A stretch of DNA of 64,000 nt from Synanceia verrucosa (GCA_029721515.1 CM056570.1:1868533-1932532), one strand, 5' to 3'. Positions 46,920-60,856 are shown, counted from the stretch's first letter. Numbers and translations: made by a program. The notes: generated by a model not told the origin, from the letters alone.

Positions 46920-47830
46920 CACCAATGATGGACAGCTCATTCACATTCTCTGCGTGACCTCTGTGCAGTTTTGGATCATTTTCATGTTTAATGTGAGGAA
47001 GAAGACTATGACACTGTTTTATGTTCTAATGGAACACCTGTCCATCCTGGAGCAGCACCTTAAAGGTGTTTTTTTCCTTCATACTACTCAGAATGAATTA
47101 CACATGCGCCAAAATACACTTATCTCACAGAGAATGATCATTAAGATACTATAAATAAATAAAAAAAATCAGTGGCTTTGACTTGGATCAGGCTCACAGT
47201 ATTTAAACTGTGGGTCTGGCGCCACCGTCTGACATTTTTGTGAAGTGCCATAAACAATAATAATAATTTTACAAACACATAAAGCTGAGTTTGCGCTACA
47301 AAATTAAAAATACCATGTAAGTGAATTATATCCGTATGAGCTGTAGTGTAGTCAGTCTATTCCTTTCTGTCATGAATTTAAGGATATTTTATTGCTTACT
47401 TAAAGCTGATTCAAGGGCATCTGAACCAATAATATATAATTATTATTGTTATTATTACTCAAATGAATCTGCCTTTTGTTACTGAAAGTTTCTTAAAGTC
47501 ACCAATCAGAGTTAATAAAGAGATAAACAGGAAACCAGTAGTTATTTATGCATCTCTCCACAGAATGATTCATATAACTGCATAGTCAAATAATAATAAA
47601 AAAACAATATCAGCTACCCAACACTTACATTTCTTCCATCCCTGGTTAGAAACAACAACGTAAACTTTATTTTGAAATTTGACTCTTTTTTTACTCATCT
47701 AACTGGCATTGGACAGGACAGGACACAAGGCTAGAAAATAGGACAATTAAATATATATTTGATTTATTAAACTGACATTAACTCTATTTTTTATGTCATT
47801 ATTTTAGAAATTATGAATGCCTGATATCAC
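46920..47830. other. Upstream intergenic stretch, nothing recognised
   Basis: AT-rich with TAATAAT-type short runs; no exons. Confidence 0.4.
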
Positions 47831-47831
47831 G

Positions 47832-48100
47832 TCCTGGAAAACCTGAAAAATGATTAATCAATTTTCCAGTCATGGAAAACATGGAAATTGACAAAAAAAG
47901 GTCAAATGTCCTGGAAGCAGTTAAGTTATCCTGGAAATGTATTTATTTAAGGCATAGGGAGGATAAAATAAAAATAAATAAATAAATAAATAATATTTAA
48001 GCATAACTTAACTGTTTCCACAACATTTGATCTTTTTTCTCATTTTTTCCATGACTGGAAAATTGGTCAGGCATTTTCCAGGTTTTCCAGGACGTGTGCT
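47832..48100. mobile_element. Palindromic MITE family B, copy 2
   Basis: The inverted ends are CGTCCTGGAAAACC and GGTTTTCCAGGACG, with the CCATGACTGGAAAA motif on both sides. A TAAA-type simple repeat lies in the middle (47965-47993). Confidence 0.75.
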
Positions 48101-48109
48101 GGTTTTTCA

Positions 48110-49495
48110 GCAGATCTGCCCTCAGTTCTGTCTGTCAGGGTTCATAGAAAGTTCCTGCAGCGTCCTGAAAGTTTCACCAACAATGTAATGTTCATTTAAA
48201 ATAACTATCGGCGTTTTTGAGCAGTGGAGCATCAGGATCCGCCTCTGGCTTTTCTGCAGCATCACCAGAAGTTTATGTTTTGGACAGGAACCAAGGCCAT
48301 GACGTGTCCACTTCCCAGGAGACATTTCCCATGGTGTTGCATAGCAACTAATAATCTTTCTTATCCAGTCAAGAAGCTCACTCTGCTCTGTTTTTTCTCC
48401 TGTTGGTCATCATGGATCAACTATAACGAGTCCAGAGTTGAGCTGCTCCTGTTACTGCTGATATCACTGATCTACACGCTCCAATGTTCATTTGATTTCA
48501 CCTAAAATAATAATTCCTGATTCAGGGGAGGGAAAGCAAGTGATAGATCTACAAGAAGAAAGATTATTACATCGCCAGAGATTGTGGCTGTCGTATGGAT
48601 GCTGGGACAAAAAGAAAAACATGCTCAAAAAGAGATCTTATTCTCAGCTGGTAAATTAAAACGGAGAGATAAATAAAAATAAAATAATGCAGTAGTGTGA
48701 AAAGTTCATGCGTTATAAAGTCAAAAGCTGATGCTGAAGTCCCAACCCTCTGTGACCTTTTTGACCCCTGCAGGAGTCAAACCTAGACATATTTGTCCAG
48801 CAGATGGTGCAATTTCCCTTTATAACACAGAAGTAGAGCCGACCTGAATGTGATTTTTTTCTTTTCCTGATAAGAAGCTGATCCTGGCCTTCAGGACGTC
48901 ACATCATTCCTCTCCTCTTGTACCAAGACACAGCCAGCTGAAAGCTTTACAGTTATATTATGACAGCTATTATTATGTCCAACATGTCCACAAACCTAGA
49001 CGACAAAAACTCCCAAAACAACAGCGATATGAGCTCTGGAGAGAAGCAGGAAGATGTTCGCTATGAAAAGAACATAGTTTTAAACATTGTGAGCTGAAAC
49101 TGTAAATTGATTAGGTTTAGGAAGTAATCTTGGTTTGATTAAGTTAAGTTTGTTAGGCTATGTGATGAAATGTTGAGTCAAAGATTAATTTTTACAATGT
49201 AAATCTGGAGACAGAAAAGATAAAATTACTCTCTCCAGAATGACTCATTAATGTTGAATTAACAGACAATAAAAGAGGCTCTTTTTAGGTCTCTTCAGTG
49301 CTGATAATCTGTGGTCACAGCAGTGGTTAGACCTTAAACGCTGCGCTGGTTGTTTCTGTGATCTGAACAGATCAATGTGGTGATAATAATTTAATCAATA
49401 AACTCTCAACCAACCAAATAAAACACAAGTACTGCTTCTGTCTTGGACACTACACAGAGAAAAAGAGCTGGGATGCTTCACGGTGGCCTCCTTTA
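48110..49495. other. Upstream intergenic stretch, nothing recognised
   Basis: Unique-looking, no exon or repeat assigned. Confidence 0.4.
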
Positions 49496-49498
49496 TTT

Positions 49499-49695
<197 letters not shown>

Positions 49696-49917
49696 GGTAC
49701 ATTTGTTTGGACAATTATAATGATAACAACAAAAATAGCTCATGAGAGTTTAATTTAAGAACTAAGGATTATTCATTTTCCATGGTTTTCTTGATAATAA
49801 CCAAAATTACTTAAATTCTTACATCAATAGCTATGGCATTGTACCGCCAAAAACACTACTTTTAAGCATTCCATGTTTTCTTTTCTGTTTGCTTTAAACA
49901 CATGATACACACAAGAG

Positions 49918-50948
49918 TTAATACTTGATTGCATAACCATTGTTTTTGATGACTGCAGCCATGCGTCTTGGCATGCTCTCCACCAGCTTCTGACATTGTT
50001 CTGCTGTCACAGCAGCCCATTCCTGTTGGACAAATTCAAACAAATTTTCTTTGTTTTTGGGCTTGTGGTTCTCCATTTTGAGTTTGATGATTTTCCACAG
50101 GTTTTCAATTGGATTAAGATCTGGTGATTGAGCAGGCCAAGGCATGGTGCGAATGTTGTGGTTCTCCATCCAGGCTTTAACTGACCTTGCCGTGTGGCAA
50201 GGGGCATTGTCTTGTTGGAAAATCCAGTCATTCGAGGCAGGAAAGAGTTTTCCAGCTGATGGAAGAAGACTGTTTTCAAGGGTAGTCCTGTACTTGACCT
50301 GGTTCATTCGGCCTTCACACAATTGCATTTGCCCTGTTCCACTCAGACTGAAACAACCCCAGATCATGACTGATCCACCCCCATGTTTTACTGTAGGGGC
50401 AAGACAGTCTGGGTTGTAAGCTTCTCCAGGCTTCCTCCTAACCAGTAAGTTGGCTGGAGTGGGCATCAATTCAAAATTGGATTCATCACTGAAGAGAACC
50501 TTAGCCCAATCATCAACAGTCCAATCCTTGTGGTCTCGAGCAAAGAGTAACCGGGCCTTCCTCTGCCTTTCATTGATGAAGGGCTTCTTGCGTGCTCTGT
50601 GTGACTTCAAACCAGCTTCAACAAGTCGGTTTCGAACTGTCCTTGCCGAGCAAGTCACATTTCTCGACAGTGCCCACTCATTTTTAAGGTCCCTGGAGGT
50701 CTGACGACGATTCCTGACACAGGAACGGATGAGTGCACGGTCATCTCGTGGGGGTAGAAAGACGTTTCCTGCCACGGCCAGGTAGCAATTTGGTAGTGCC
50801 ATGTTCAGCTTGTTTTTTTGTTGTTGTAATGAACGGCTGTCTTGGAGATCTTCAGTTTTTTCGCTACCTGTCTCTCACTCATGCCAATTTCCAGCAGTGC
50901 CAAGATGGCTGCCTTTGTTGCTTCACATAATTCTTTTGTTTTAGGCAT
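49918..50948 (-). pseudogene. Tc1-like transposase, frameshifted near the N-terminus
   Basis: The product would bind the terminal repeats and cut and paste the element. The start ATG at 50948 opens MPKTKELCEA and a helix-turn-helix region (IGMSERQVAKKLKISKTAVH), but this frame stops after about 47 codons. The main open frame (50802-49918, 294 codons) holds the rest. It shows a second HTH with TVRNRL and the DD34E core: VLFSDESNF, IFQQDNAPCH, and SPDLNPIENLW, plus the glycine-rich GGGSVMIWGCF. About 20 codons around the GRGRKR motif are read in a different frame, so two small indels are implied near 50810-50750. The catalytic part looks intact and ends at a normal stop. It is probably not functional as it stands, but young. 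Confidence 0.9.
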
Positions 50949-51155
50949 TATGTTAGAGCTGACAACTTCTGAGTTGTGCTACGGCTTGAATGTAAGCAGG
51001 AAACCACTCTAGGCCTTTGCATGTGCAGTGCTGCTTGTGACATGAAATGGCCTCTTATATACCCTGGGAATCAATTAAGCTTAAGAATGTCAAATAGGAC
51101 ATAAAGTATTATGTGACCAGCTGCATTTTTTTGTTGTGTTCATTGTATTATACGT

Positions 51156-51230
51156 TTAGTGGTACCAGATATTAGAATGAACAAGAAATTGAAGAAAACA
51201 AGGATGGTCTAATAATTTTTTCCATGACTG
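51156..51230 (-). repeat. Right terminal inverted repeat of the Tc1 element
   Basis: Reverse complement of the left terminus. It is followed directly by TA and a short alternating TA/CA tract. Confidence 0.9.
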
Positions 51231-51272
51231 TATATATATGTGTATATATATACACATATATATATATACACA
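51231..51272. repeat. TA/CA tract to the right of the Tc1 element
   Basis: Alternating TATATATG and TATACACA, probably the other half of the target microsatellite. Confidence 0.85.
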
Positions 51273-51279
51273 GTGCAGA

Positions 51280-54200
51280 ATAATGCAAAATACAGTATAC
51301 AGAATGAGCCTAAGTATGCAAACATAAGTAAAGTCTGTAAGTTGCCAAGTAAGTTAATTTAAAATTGACATTTGCTTCTAGCTATGACACATGAAAAGCA
51401 ATGAGCTTGTAAAAAAAGTTATTGAATTTGAATTTAAATGCTAATGCTGACGATGCTAATCAGATGTACAGGCTTATTTTTTAATGTTATAGGGACATTA
51501 TGACATTTTTGTTTTTTCAGAGCCAATGTCAGTGTTAAAATAAAATGAATATTATAAAAATAATGCCATAGTTGTCTTCATTATGTTGGTCCAATGTGAC
51601 ACTTCAGGATGAGCACCTGGTGTTTTTAGCTAGCATGCTAACAGTTTGAGGAAAATAAAGCATCCTATGGTGTTATTGGGCAAAGAATTTGCTATTAAAA
51701 GATCTATTTCTTTCTTAGTACATACCATAAATATTTATTATTATTGATTTATTGTATTTCCTGCTTATATTTTATTCATGCTGCTGTAACAAGTGAGTTT
51801 CCCTCAATGAAAAAAATTAATGGATTTATTTGGTACGCCTGAAAAGAGCCCAGAATCCCTGAACATGTGTCCTCAGTGATATCAGCTGTTTCTCCTGCAG
51901 CCAGCAGGGTTAGAGCCAGCATATGTCAGCCGCTCTGATGCCTTAAAGGTGATCCTTTGTGATTCTTGACTGAGCGTCCCGTTGCTCCTAATGAAGGTCA
52001 GGTCGTTGGCTTTCCTGCCATCCTTAAGGTCAAACCTCCTTTAAATGTCAGCATGCAGAGAGAATGAACAGAACAGAAACAGAAAGTTTTTATTTTGTCA
52101 TGGAGGAGCACACACACCTGAAATAAAGACCTAAAAATGCACCAGGCTCACTGCGAATCACAAACTAAATGTCAAATATTTTATTCTGTCAAACAGAAAA
52201 AAAAAAGTTCTCAAAAAAAGAACTTATTTTTTTCTTTGTCGTGGAGGGCCGGACCCATAAACTGAACTCAGTTTTGCTCCATAATAATTAATATTTCTTA
52301 ATAAGAAGCAGTAAATTGTGTGTTTTTTAATCAACATACAGCTTGACCCTTGACCTCTGTACATTCACATTTACATGTCTATGTTTTGCAAGAAAAAATA
52401 ATAAAAAAAACAATCATTTCTTTTTTAACAGGTGGACTAATTTCCTTCTCTTGAAGACGCTAACGCTCACGTGGATGTATATAAATGAACAAAATAACAA
52501 AGGCCTTCAAAATAAAAGGGCTCAACTGCAAATGAAAGCACATTTATGGCTGTTTGCTGACATTTTACTGAGGTGCACGGCTTTTCAGACAAATAATGTG
52601 ACATCAGCATCATGTGACGAGCAACAGGTGTGTCTGATGTTAGCATAGTTAGCATAGCATCAGTAGCATCTCAGCTGGAGAGCATTTGATCGTTTGAAAG
52701 GAGAGAAAAGAACGGCACAGAGGGACTCTCTGGATAGCAAAGATGTTTTCTAAAATGTGCTTTATAACACATTGCACATATTTTTGACATATATATGTGC
52801 TCGCTGTGATGCCTTCACACACTCCACACCTTCCAGCAGGTGTCTGAATCATTAAACACATTAATTAACAAAAGGAACGTGAAACAGAGAAGCAGGTGAA
52901 TTACAATCAACAGAGTGTTTGCATGCAGAGAGAATAAGTGACTCCAGCAGGAGGAGGAGGAGGCGCACACTTACCACTTTATGTGGAAACAGTTTCTCCC
53001 GGCCTGCCCATGGCTATTGTTGCAGAGCAATAACTATTATCATGAATAACAGCTTTTGTGCCTCCACACTGTGTAGGAATTGATATGCAGATTATATAGT
53101 GAGGTGTGTAACGCCAGAGCAGTTCAAGCCACCCTGGAGGCATCTTGAATAATGATTGGACAGGCATCCAGTGACGAGGAAATAACAAACATGCTCTTTT
53201 GAAAGTGCATGAAGTGCTGACAGTGACAGTTTTTATAAAAGCTGTCATCACCTGCATGTTGTCACACGAAACTGGACCAACACTGTCCCCTATGAAGAAA
53301 AAGTAATTATAAGTCCATTTTAACATGTGACAGCAGGGTAAACACAGGTGTAAACATCCACCTAAATGTATCAGGGCCTAATAATTAATAATAATAACAA
53401 TTAATGTTATTAATTACACCTGTGTTCAATCTGCAATGACATGTCAGAGTGGCTGCTGAGGAAAATAAAACACTTAAATGTGGTTATCATTACATGAAAT
53501 AAGGATTTATAGCAGGAAGTTAAGTGGATAACATAGTTAACATCCTTAAAGTTGTGTTTATGACTATAAAAAAGGAGATAATTAATGAGCTCCACGAATA
53601 ACCACACTTAAAACATTAATTTACACATGTCATATTTGATAAGTATTAGTGAATTTATGGGTTATACATCCATGAGAGTCCCTTATTATCCTTATTTGGA
53701 CCTCAGAAATAGATGAGAATAGATGTAGAAAACAGAATAATATCAGACCAAAATGCAGTAAAGGACTTTGAGCTCCACAGTTTGAGTAAATTAAGAAAGT
53801 ATGCTGCTCCACAATTTCTATAGTCTCTAGATAAATTACATTAAATTAAATTAAAGAATGAGTTTTGTTGGGGAGCCATCACAGATGCTTTTGTAAACAG
53901 ACGATCTGTTTAAACTGTAATATTTGTGTTGAAGATGTGACGATTACAACATTTGTAAGATGAGAATTATATATTAAATATAAAGTTTGAAATGATGCGA
54001 TAATATTACACTGACTTGGACGGATAGTTTCTATGAGGTTCATGTCTATGCAGAGCACAGCAGACCTGAGTAGCCTAAATTTATCCTGATGCGATCAGCA
54101 ACCCCTTTAATGTCATTGATTATATTTACCCTGCCTGATTTTAAGTGCTGAGCAGGATCCCACAGGATTACCCTAAGTGATTATTAATATTGATTATTAC

Positions 54201-54650
54201 TTAACGAGGCAAATGCCTGGATCTGCTAAAAAACAAGCCTCAGCTGCATTATATCTGTGTTTTTCTTTGCTTCTTACCTGATTTGTTTAAACCTGAATGT
54301 AACACGTAACATCATTTTTCTCTCCAGTTATTGTTCATATCGGTGTGGTTCTGAGGTAATTTTCAGCATGGCCACCAGGTGACAGTCTTTAATCTGCTTC
54401 CTCTCCTGCTTCATGGATCCATCCTAACATTTTGTCCTCTCAGCCTATCAGCTGTGTCCAGCAGCATCCTGAGCTGCAGCATCTCTGGTCCTGGTGCCAG
54501 ATGTTTCCCCACGCTGCTGCAGAGCGACGACCTTTGACACCAAAGTTCTGATTTATGTATGGAAAAAAAAGAAAAAAGTAGCCCAAAAATATTTTAGAAA
54601 TAATAATTTAAAACATCAGAAGTCTAAAAACCCAAGGTAAGACACACAAT
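51280..54650. other. Intergenic stretch, nothing recognised
   Basis: AT-rich with short chance frames on both strands and no recognised family or splice-bounded exon. Confidence 0.4.
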
Positions 54651-54654
54651 ATTT

Positions 54655-54910
54655 GTTTTAATGCAAGGTACTGACACTAGATTCCTCCAGATGTGTTGCT
54701 ATGGAGACGGATACGATCATATTAAAAACCGTTGTGTAATTACAACACATAAATATTACTGTAGACGACATAAATGTTCCTTTGTATTTCTCGCTGCAGT
54801 GTTTGTAAATGCAGCAGCTGACAGGAAGTGAGCTTGGAACCAAAGCTGTTGCCATAGCAACAGAACGCTAATGAAAAGGTTTGTACAACCGAACTGTCTC
54901 CATGACAACT
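54655..54910. repeat. Dispersed repeat G, copy 3 (diverged)
   Basis: GCAGCAGCTGACAGGAAGTG with GCTGTTGCCATAGCAAC matches the end of the family. Boundaries are approximate. Confidence 0.4.
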
Positions 54911-54949
54911 GAGCAATGCTCGTTGCAATTTCATAATGTATAGGATGCA

Positions 54950-55325
54950 TTTTTTTAAATATTTATTTATACTTATTTCTGTTTTTACATTTCAAGGTTT
55001 TTACACTTATTTTGAATTTACATTTTAAGATTTTTAGAATTATTTTTGTAATTATTTTTTAAGATTTTTAGACTTATTTTGTAATTACATTTTAAGATTT
55101 TTAGACTTATTTTTGTAATTATATTTTAAGATTTTTATACGTATTTTTGGAATTACATTTTAAGATTTTTAGACTTATTTTTGTAATTATATTTTAAGAT
55201 TTTTATAAGTATTTTTGTAATTACATTTTCAGATTTTTGGACTTATTTTTATTCTGGTGAACTGTATGAGCAATAAAGACAATAAAGGGCATTTTATTCT
55301 ATTTATTCTATTATCTATTCTTTAT
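54950..55325 (+). mobile_element. Retrotransposon 3' tail with seven 33-bp units
   Basis: About seven units of TTTTTGTAATTA, CATTTTAAGA and TTTTTAGACTTA (55005-55245) are followed by GAGCAATAAAGACAATAAAG and TTCTATT repeats. The unit matches the AT-rich cassette at 3395-3620. Confidence 0.6.
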
Positions 55326-55329
55326 GGCT

Positions 55330-56290
55330 CCACTCGCTGATGAAGACCACTGGATGTGGCTGAAAGCTCCAGAAGGAATTCAGTTAGACCGTGCCAGGCC
55401 CAACCGGGTAAATAATTTTAATTAACAGATAAAAACACATTATGCACTTGAATTAAATGCTTCACTGTAATTAAAAATCACGACTATCAACCTTTTGTCT
55501 GCATGTGTGATTCTGTCCTACCGCCAGTGAAACAGGAAGGAAGTAGTGAAATAGTTGAAAGTATGCCCATGGTAACAGAGGAACAATTGTTTTGCTAGCA
55601 TCATTGTTAGCCACACGTCTCGGGGTGATCGGATCCTTTCTAGAACATTCTTATTTTTGAGAAACGGCTCTTTCTCAGAATTCAGTCTGTGTATTGCCCA
55701 AACTACACTTCTTTTCTGGATATTATTTCAAAACCCCCAAAAAAGATGCTTCCACAGTAACCATTAAAGCCAAAAGCAGAAGTCACACAGATGCATGTAA
55801 ATGAATCTCAGAGGATAATAAAATTAATTTAGCAGGGTGAGTCACAGCGACGCGTCGTGCTGCAGCATCTTAACACCATATAATTCCTGAAGTAGAACCT
55901 GCAGCACTGCTTGTTTGTACACAGTGTGACGGACTATAGAGGACTCGATCAGGGCCCTGGCACAGAGAGCACTGATCTGCCTGAGCGAGCGAGCTTTGCT
56001 GCAAAGTCACAGCATCCTCTCTCTCTCTCCAGCACAGCGATTCAGAAACACGCAGCACAATCTGATGCTTCCATCTGAGCATCTAGCGCTATCTATCCAT
56101 GTTTCCTCATCGAGCGTCGCTCCAGTTTTGCTGTTGGCTGCTGGGAGGAGGAGGAGGTGTAGAGTGCAGCCAGGCCCTGAATGTGCCGGATCAGCATTTT
56201 ACCAAAGAGATGCAGGGAGAAAACTCTATTCTGGGGTTATAGGAAGCCACAGCATTCTACCTCTCTTCCCAGTAAATTTGAGAAACTTTG
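55330..56290. other. Intergenic stretch, nothing recognised
   Basis: A short CACTCGCTGATGAAGACCAC segment (55332 onward) resembles a repeat end. Otherwise nothing. Confidence 0.35.
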
Positions 56291-56296
56291 TCAACT

Positions 56297-56737
56297 CTTA
56301 AAGTGCCAGCTGTTTTCATAAAACAGAAAGTATCAGCTTCAGCGTTTTTGTCCATTTTGAGTCATATTTCTAGACCCACAGAATATTTTGTACTATGGCT
56401 CTGAAAACACTGAATAGTTTAAATGAAAGAAGAGACTCTCTATTTCATCATGAAAAAAATGTTTGTTTTTACCTTGTTCCATTCTTGTTTTATCAGAGGT
56501 AGAGTAGAGGACACTTTCACCAAAATCACCACTTTTTGTCCACATTCTGTTTGTTTTGCTCTCTAATCTCGATCGTCTCCACTTCCTGTTTTGATCTCTG
56601 TGGTGTATACCGTCTCTTTATGCTCTGACTACATCTCCCAGAAGCCCCTAAATTACTCACAGGCTGTGTGAGACAGCGATCAGCTGCTGAAAAAAACACT
56701 TTGACGTAAAAATACGTCAATGGCACTCACTGAGTTA
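56297..56737 (+). mobile_element. MITE family A, copy 7 (complete)
   Basis: Full-length copy outside the gene. It ends with a clean TTGACGTAAAAATACGTCAA palindrome (56701-56720) and GGCACTCACTGAGTTAA. A good reference copy for the family. Confidence 0.82.
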
Positions 56738-56739
56738 AA

Positions 56740-59120
56740 TGTTATATATAAAGAATGAATCTCCATATCTTTTTTTGTTAAACAGCAGGTCTAGGTGCTT
56801 AATTATTCTGTGAAAGTATTAAAGCGATGGATCCTCAATAAGTTTAGTGTTGCTGTGTCTTTAAACGAACCATCAGGACTTCTGTAACCTTGTGATGTCA
56901 CAGCGTAACAGTCAAACGGTAGAAATTTAAAGCATGCAAACATCGTCGTCTATAAGATGGCATCAAAGTCAGCATCCTTTTCTTGGTCTGGTCCTTGGAG
57001 GCGGCGGCGTTGTCAGAATAGACTTCATTTACATGTGAAGCTAATCAATACACGACATTAGAGCAGCAACAATGGGTTCGGCAAATTGCCCCTTTAAAGG
57101 CCCTCTGGGGAGTCAGGTTCATTTATTGAAGAGCTCCTCTGCTGACTGTTGTGCTACTTTAGCCTTGTTATAGAAAAAAAAATACATGTTGTCTTTCTCC
57201 TTTCTTTTTCGTCCCTTTTTTATCCTCTATCCCCCCTCCTCCACCACCCTCATTCCCCAGCCAACCATCTTTTTTTGGACTAATTTGTTCGGGCCGGTAT
57301 CTTTCCTGCAGGCGAGCGCTGCCGGCTTTGACTTTGACTCACCTTTCTTATTTGACTCGGTTCCTTTGTAAAGAGGTATCAGGGGTGTTTATTCAGCTTC
57401 TGGGAGCTAAAGGGCAAAAGGACAGCAGTCACTCAGGACCTTTCCTGCTAATGGAGACAGATTAGTCAAGCAACAATGTCCACAAACACTTCTATTCTAC
57501 TGACTGACTGAAACAAATGTGGATTATATTCCTGAGATATTATACTCACATTTTACTCTCCACACTTTACAGTCTTTTTTTCTACACCACTTAGCTTTTA
57601 ATTCTCTGCAGGTTCGTCTTGGGAGGGAAATGAAACTCTTGCTTTCTGAGGATGTGCTGTTAAGTTGTGTTAACCACATCTTGCTACCCTTCTCTCTCAT
57701 TCATCTGACCTCATAATCAAGCATAACAATCTTTAAGGGAAGATCGCCTCAAGCTAAACAATGAAAAAGTGCTTTAAACTTGTGCTCATCCAAAAAGAAA
57801 CAGTCTCTCACTTAAGACAGGATAAGACAGAAACTACACTGAAAGACTATAATAAGGATAATCAGGGCAGATTCACACCTGCTTAGTTTACTCCTTTACT
57901 CCTTCTTTACTTAAAATAAGTGCCTGCTGTATAAACACATGCTGATGTAAAGTGTTACCTTGAGTTCTTTGATTAGTAGCATTATCCTTAAACACTGTAA
58001 TGGGACTAATATATGCAATTTAACGCTCGTCCCCTCTTGATTACAGCTAAGTGAGCGTGACATGTCATCCATTAAAGTGACCTCACTCTGTAAAACAAAA
58101 ACAAATCCACGTCATGGACTCACAGTAAAGACAGTGGTGATGCATGCAGGTGAGGAGAGTGTCACACGGTTGCCATGGGGACTGAGCACAGGTTGACTGT
58201 GTCAGGTGTTCATTTAGAGGGTGGAGCCCAAAGCTGGAACCTTCTTAAGATCCAGCAATGCAAAATGTAAATTATTGCAATTTTTCAACTGGTCTTAAAA
58301 TTTTGATCAGGAGTGTGTACATGTATGCATATTTATATATACTTACATATTTAAATCTAAAATCGAATATTTTTTCCCACCCCTAGTTGTATTTTATTAA
58401 TAAACACAGGGAACAAACCAAAAGAGGAGGGGAAAAACAACCAAAACAAGGGACCCAAACAGAAATGTACATAACTTTAACATGGTAATGCATTCACCAC
58501 ACACAGGGCTGCCTACTGTAAAATGTGTGTGATGTTTAATGATTTTAGCTGCAGTGTTTTGTACGAATTTAATGCTAAAGTGTAGAATAAAGGCATGTTT
58601 TGTAAATGTATGAGTTAATGTCAGAGAAAGAGGCTGACTAGTTCTGCTCAAAGTGTTATATTATATGCACAACATTTTCACGAACACGCTGCGCCTTTTA
58701 ACGGCCTTCAACCCTGGTGGGTTCCCTTTAAGTATTATTGCTTTCAGCCTCTGAAAAGGCTGTCGGAGTAATGGCAGTGATTATAGGTTCTCCAAGCGGG
58801 GATCTTGGACAATAACCCTTGAAATTAACTGTTTGACACTGATAAAATCATAACAAGGTAGGGTATATATTTTCAAAATTATCTGCAAACGGTCTGTTAG
58901 CTCAAAGGTTCATGTCGGTCAGGGCTGTGAAAAAACTGTCAATAGAAGAGAGACGCTAGCACAGTTTTAAAAAGGCAACATAGTTGTAGCATAATTTTCA
59001 GCTACATGGATCAATATTCTGATAAAAAAAGCCAGTGGAAGTAGTAGATGAAGTCACCTCCAAATGCAGGTAAATTGTTGGTGGTGGCAGGTAAACTCAT
59101 GGATTGTGTTCATGACTTCA
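56740..59120. other. Intergenic stretch with one Tc1 remnant
   Basis: Apart from 58250-58318 no element or exon was recognised. A pyrimidine-rich block lies at 57190-57270. Confidence 0.4.
58250..58318. mobile_element. Remnant terminus of another Tc1-like transposon
   Basis: The segment with CAACTGGTCTTAAAATTTTG followed by ATCAGGAGTGT resembles the ends of a common fish Tc1 family. No transposase or partner terminus is visible nearby, so it is a solo end. Assignment is from memory of that terminal motif. Confidence 0.45.
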
Positions 59121-59126
59121 AACAGT

Positions 59127-59294
59127 TTTTTTCCATGATGAAATAGAGAGTCTCTTCTTTCATTTGAGCTAGTCACTGTTTTCAGAGTCATAGTACAAAA
59201 TATTCTGTGGGTCTAGAAATATGACTCAAAATGGGCAAACACGCTGGAACAAGACACTTTTTATTTTATAAAACGGCTGGAAGTCAATGAGTTA
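59127..59294 (-). mobile_element. MITE family A, copy 8 (fragment)
   Basis: Minus-orientation half copy from TTCCATGATGAAATAGAGAG to GTCAATGAGTTAA. Confidence 0.75.
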
Positions 59295-60349
59295 ATAAAG
59301 TTTGTCAAATTTCACACACTGCGTTTATTTTATGCTCAAAAAATGCTGAGAAATTCAACTAATATGACAGCAAATATGAAGGGAAGCTGGAGAGGTGTTA
59401 GTGGTTAGACCATGCAGACTTAAGCGCAATACAGGCAAATAAATTGTGCAGCACGTTATGTCTGACAGCAAAGCAATAATTTGCGTTGATGTCTCATAAA
59501 ATACATCAACAGAAGAATGAATAAAATACTAACATGTGTTGTCCTTCCTTTATATGCTCAGGAATGCATCAGAGTGGCTTCATATAGTCCAGTTTCAGGC
59601 CAGATTTTAAAAACATAATTTTTTTTGTTAAATAAACATAAACCTGTGAATATTTAACATTCACTGCAATCCCACCCTATAAATTCCAGGATGTAGACTA
59701 AGCTGAACTTTTAATTTTTTGAATAACTTTGATCTGAACGACAAAGTGCTGAATAAATATATCGTCCAAACACATCCTGGACCTCAAGGATCTGCCTCCT
59801 CTCTCCTCTCATGGCCACACTTTATTATACGTGACTTAAATGGATGGCAGTGAGTCTTTTTTAGTCACCGTGTCATCCTCTACTTTCCTCGTAAAACATG
59901 AAGCTCCAGTATGCAGCCAGCTGTACGCCAGAGACCATCAGCACAGCGTGATGGAGTGAGTGAAGACTGAGAGAAACATCTTGAAGGGACTCATCCATCT
60001 TCTCTTTTTAATGCCAGAGCTGAGAGGAATGTTTGCTAGAAGAAGCTGTAAGATGAATCATGAAAGGCTCAATAAGAGAAGTCTGATCAACACAAAGGAA
60101 TGGATCACTTTCACTTTCTGTTCTGACTAGATGGTGGCTGAGGAAGTGATACAAACATCTATGGGCTTGTTGGAGTTCACCAGGAATATTAATGAATGTG
60201 CTCCAGCAGGACGGACTCTTCAGGGAACAATACGACCTTCAAGGCAAGGTCACACTCACCAGAACTCCTGGGAACCTGCATCATTTCTCCCAGTTCATGA
60301 CCAATTTCCACACTCAGGACCCCATGTATGGAAGTATAACTGTGCCATC
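59295..60349. other. Intergenic stretch with a protein-like but unassigned frame
   Basis: Two overlapping plus-strand frames at 60131-60389 contain segments such as YDLQGKVTLTRTPGNLHHF. No family recognised and no splice context; possibly a degraded mobile element just before the fold-back. Confidence 0.25.
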
Positions 60350-60856
60350 TGATTTTGAATTTGAATTTCTAAAGCTGATTTTTTTTTAGCCTCAGAATCA
60401 AACATTGAATTTCAAAACCATCAAATTTCTAGCATGTATTTTTATTTCTGACATTTATTTCTCAATGGTAAAATAAATTAACTGTAAAAAAAATCAGTAT
60501 CTTAAAATTTTCAGTTTTGAGTTCAACATCAAAAAAAAAGTAAAAAATTCAGAATTAAAAAAATCAGAATAAAAAGTTCAAAATTGAAAAATTTTTGATT
60601 GCATCTCCCTGGTTATCCGATCTCTTTTTACACTGATTTTTTGTTTGCTGAATTTGTCTTTACACAAATTTGTTTTTTAGATTTTTAGAAATTTTTAAAA
60701 ACATAATATTTTGAGGCATTGAATTTAGTGTTTTATCACTGACAAAAAAATAATTGTTAGAAATAAAAATATGTGCTAGAAATTTGATGGTTTTGAAATT
60801 CAAAGTCTGATTTTGATGCCAAAAAAACAGCTTTAGAAATTCAAATTCAAAATCAT
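60350..60856. repeat. 500-bp fold-back sequence
   Basis: The left arm (60350-60480) and right arm (60725-60856) are reverse complements with some mismatches. They share TGAATTTGAATTTCTAAAGC, TTTGAATTTCAAAACCATCA and AATTTCTAGCA. The centre is AT-rich, with AAAATTC and GAATTTT runs. No open frame. It may be a fold-back transposon or a tail-to-tail duplication. Confidence 0.75.

Noticed and set aside
60131..60389. Two protein-like overlapping frames before the fold-back sequence
   Set aside because: They look partly protein-like but match nothing I know, lack splice sites, and end in repeat sequence.
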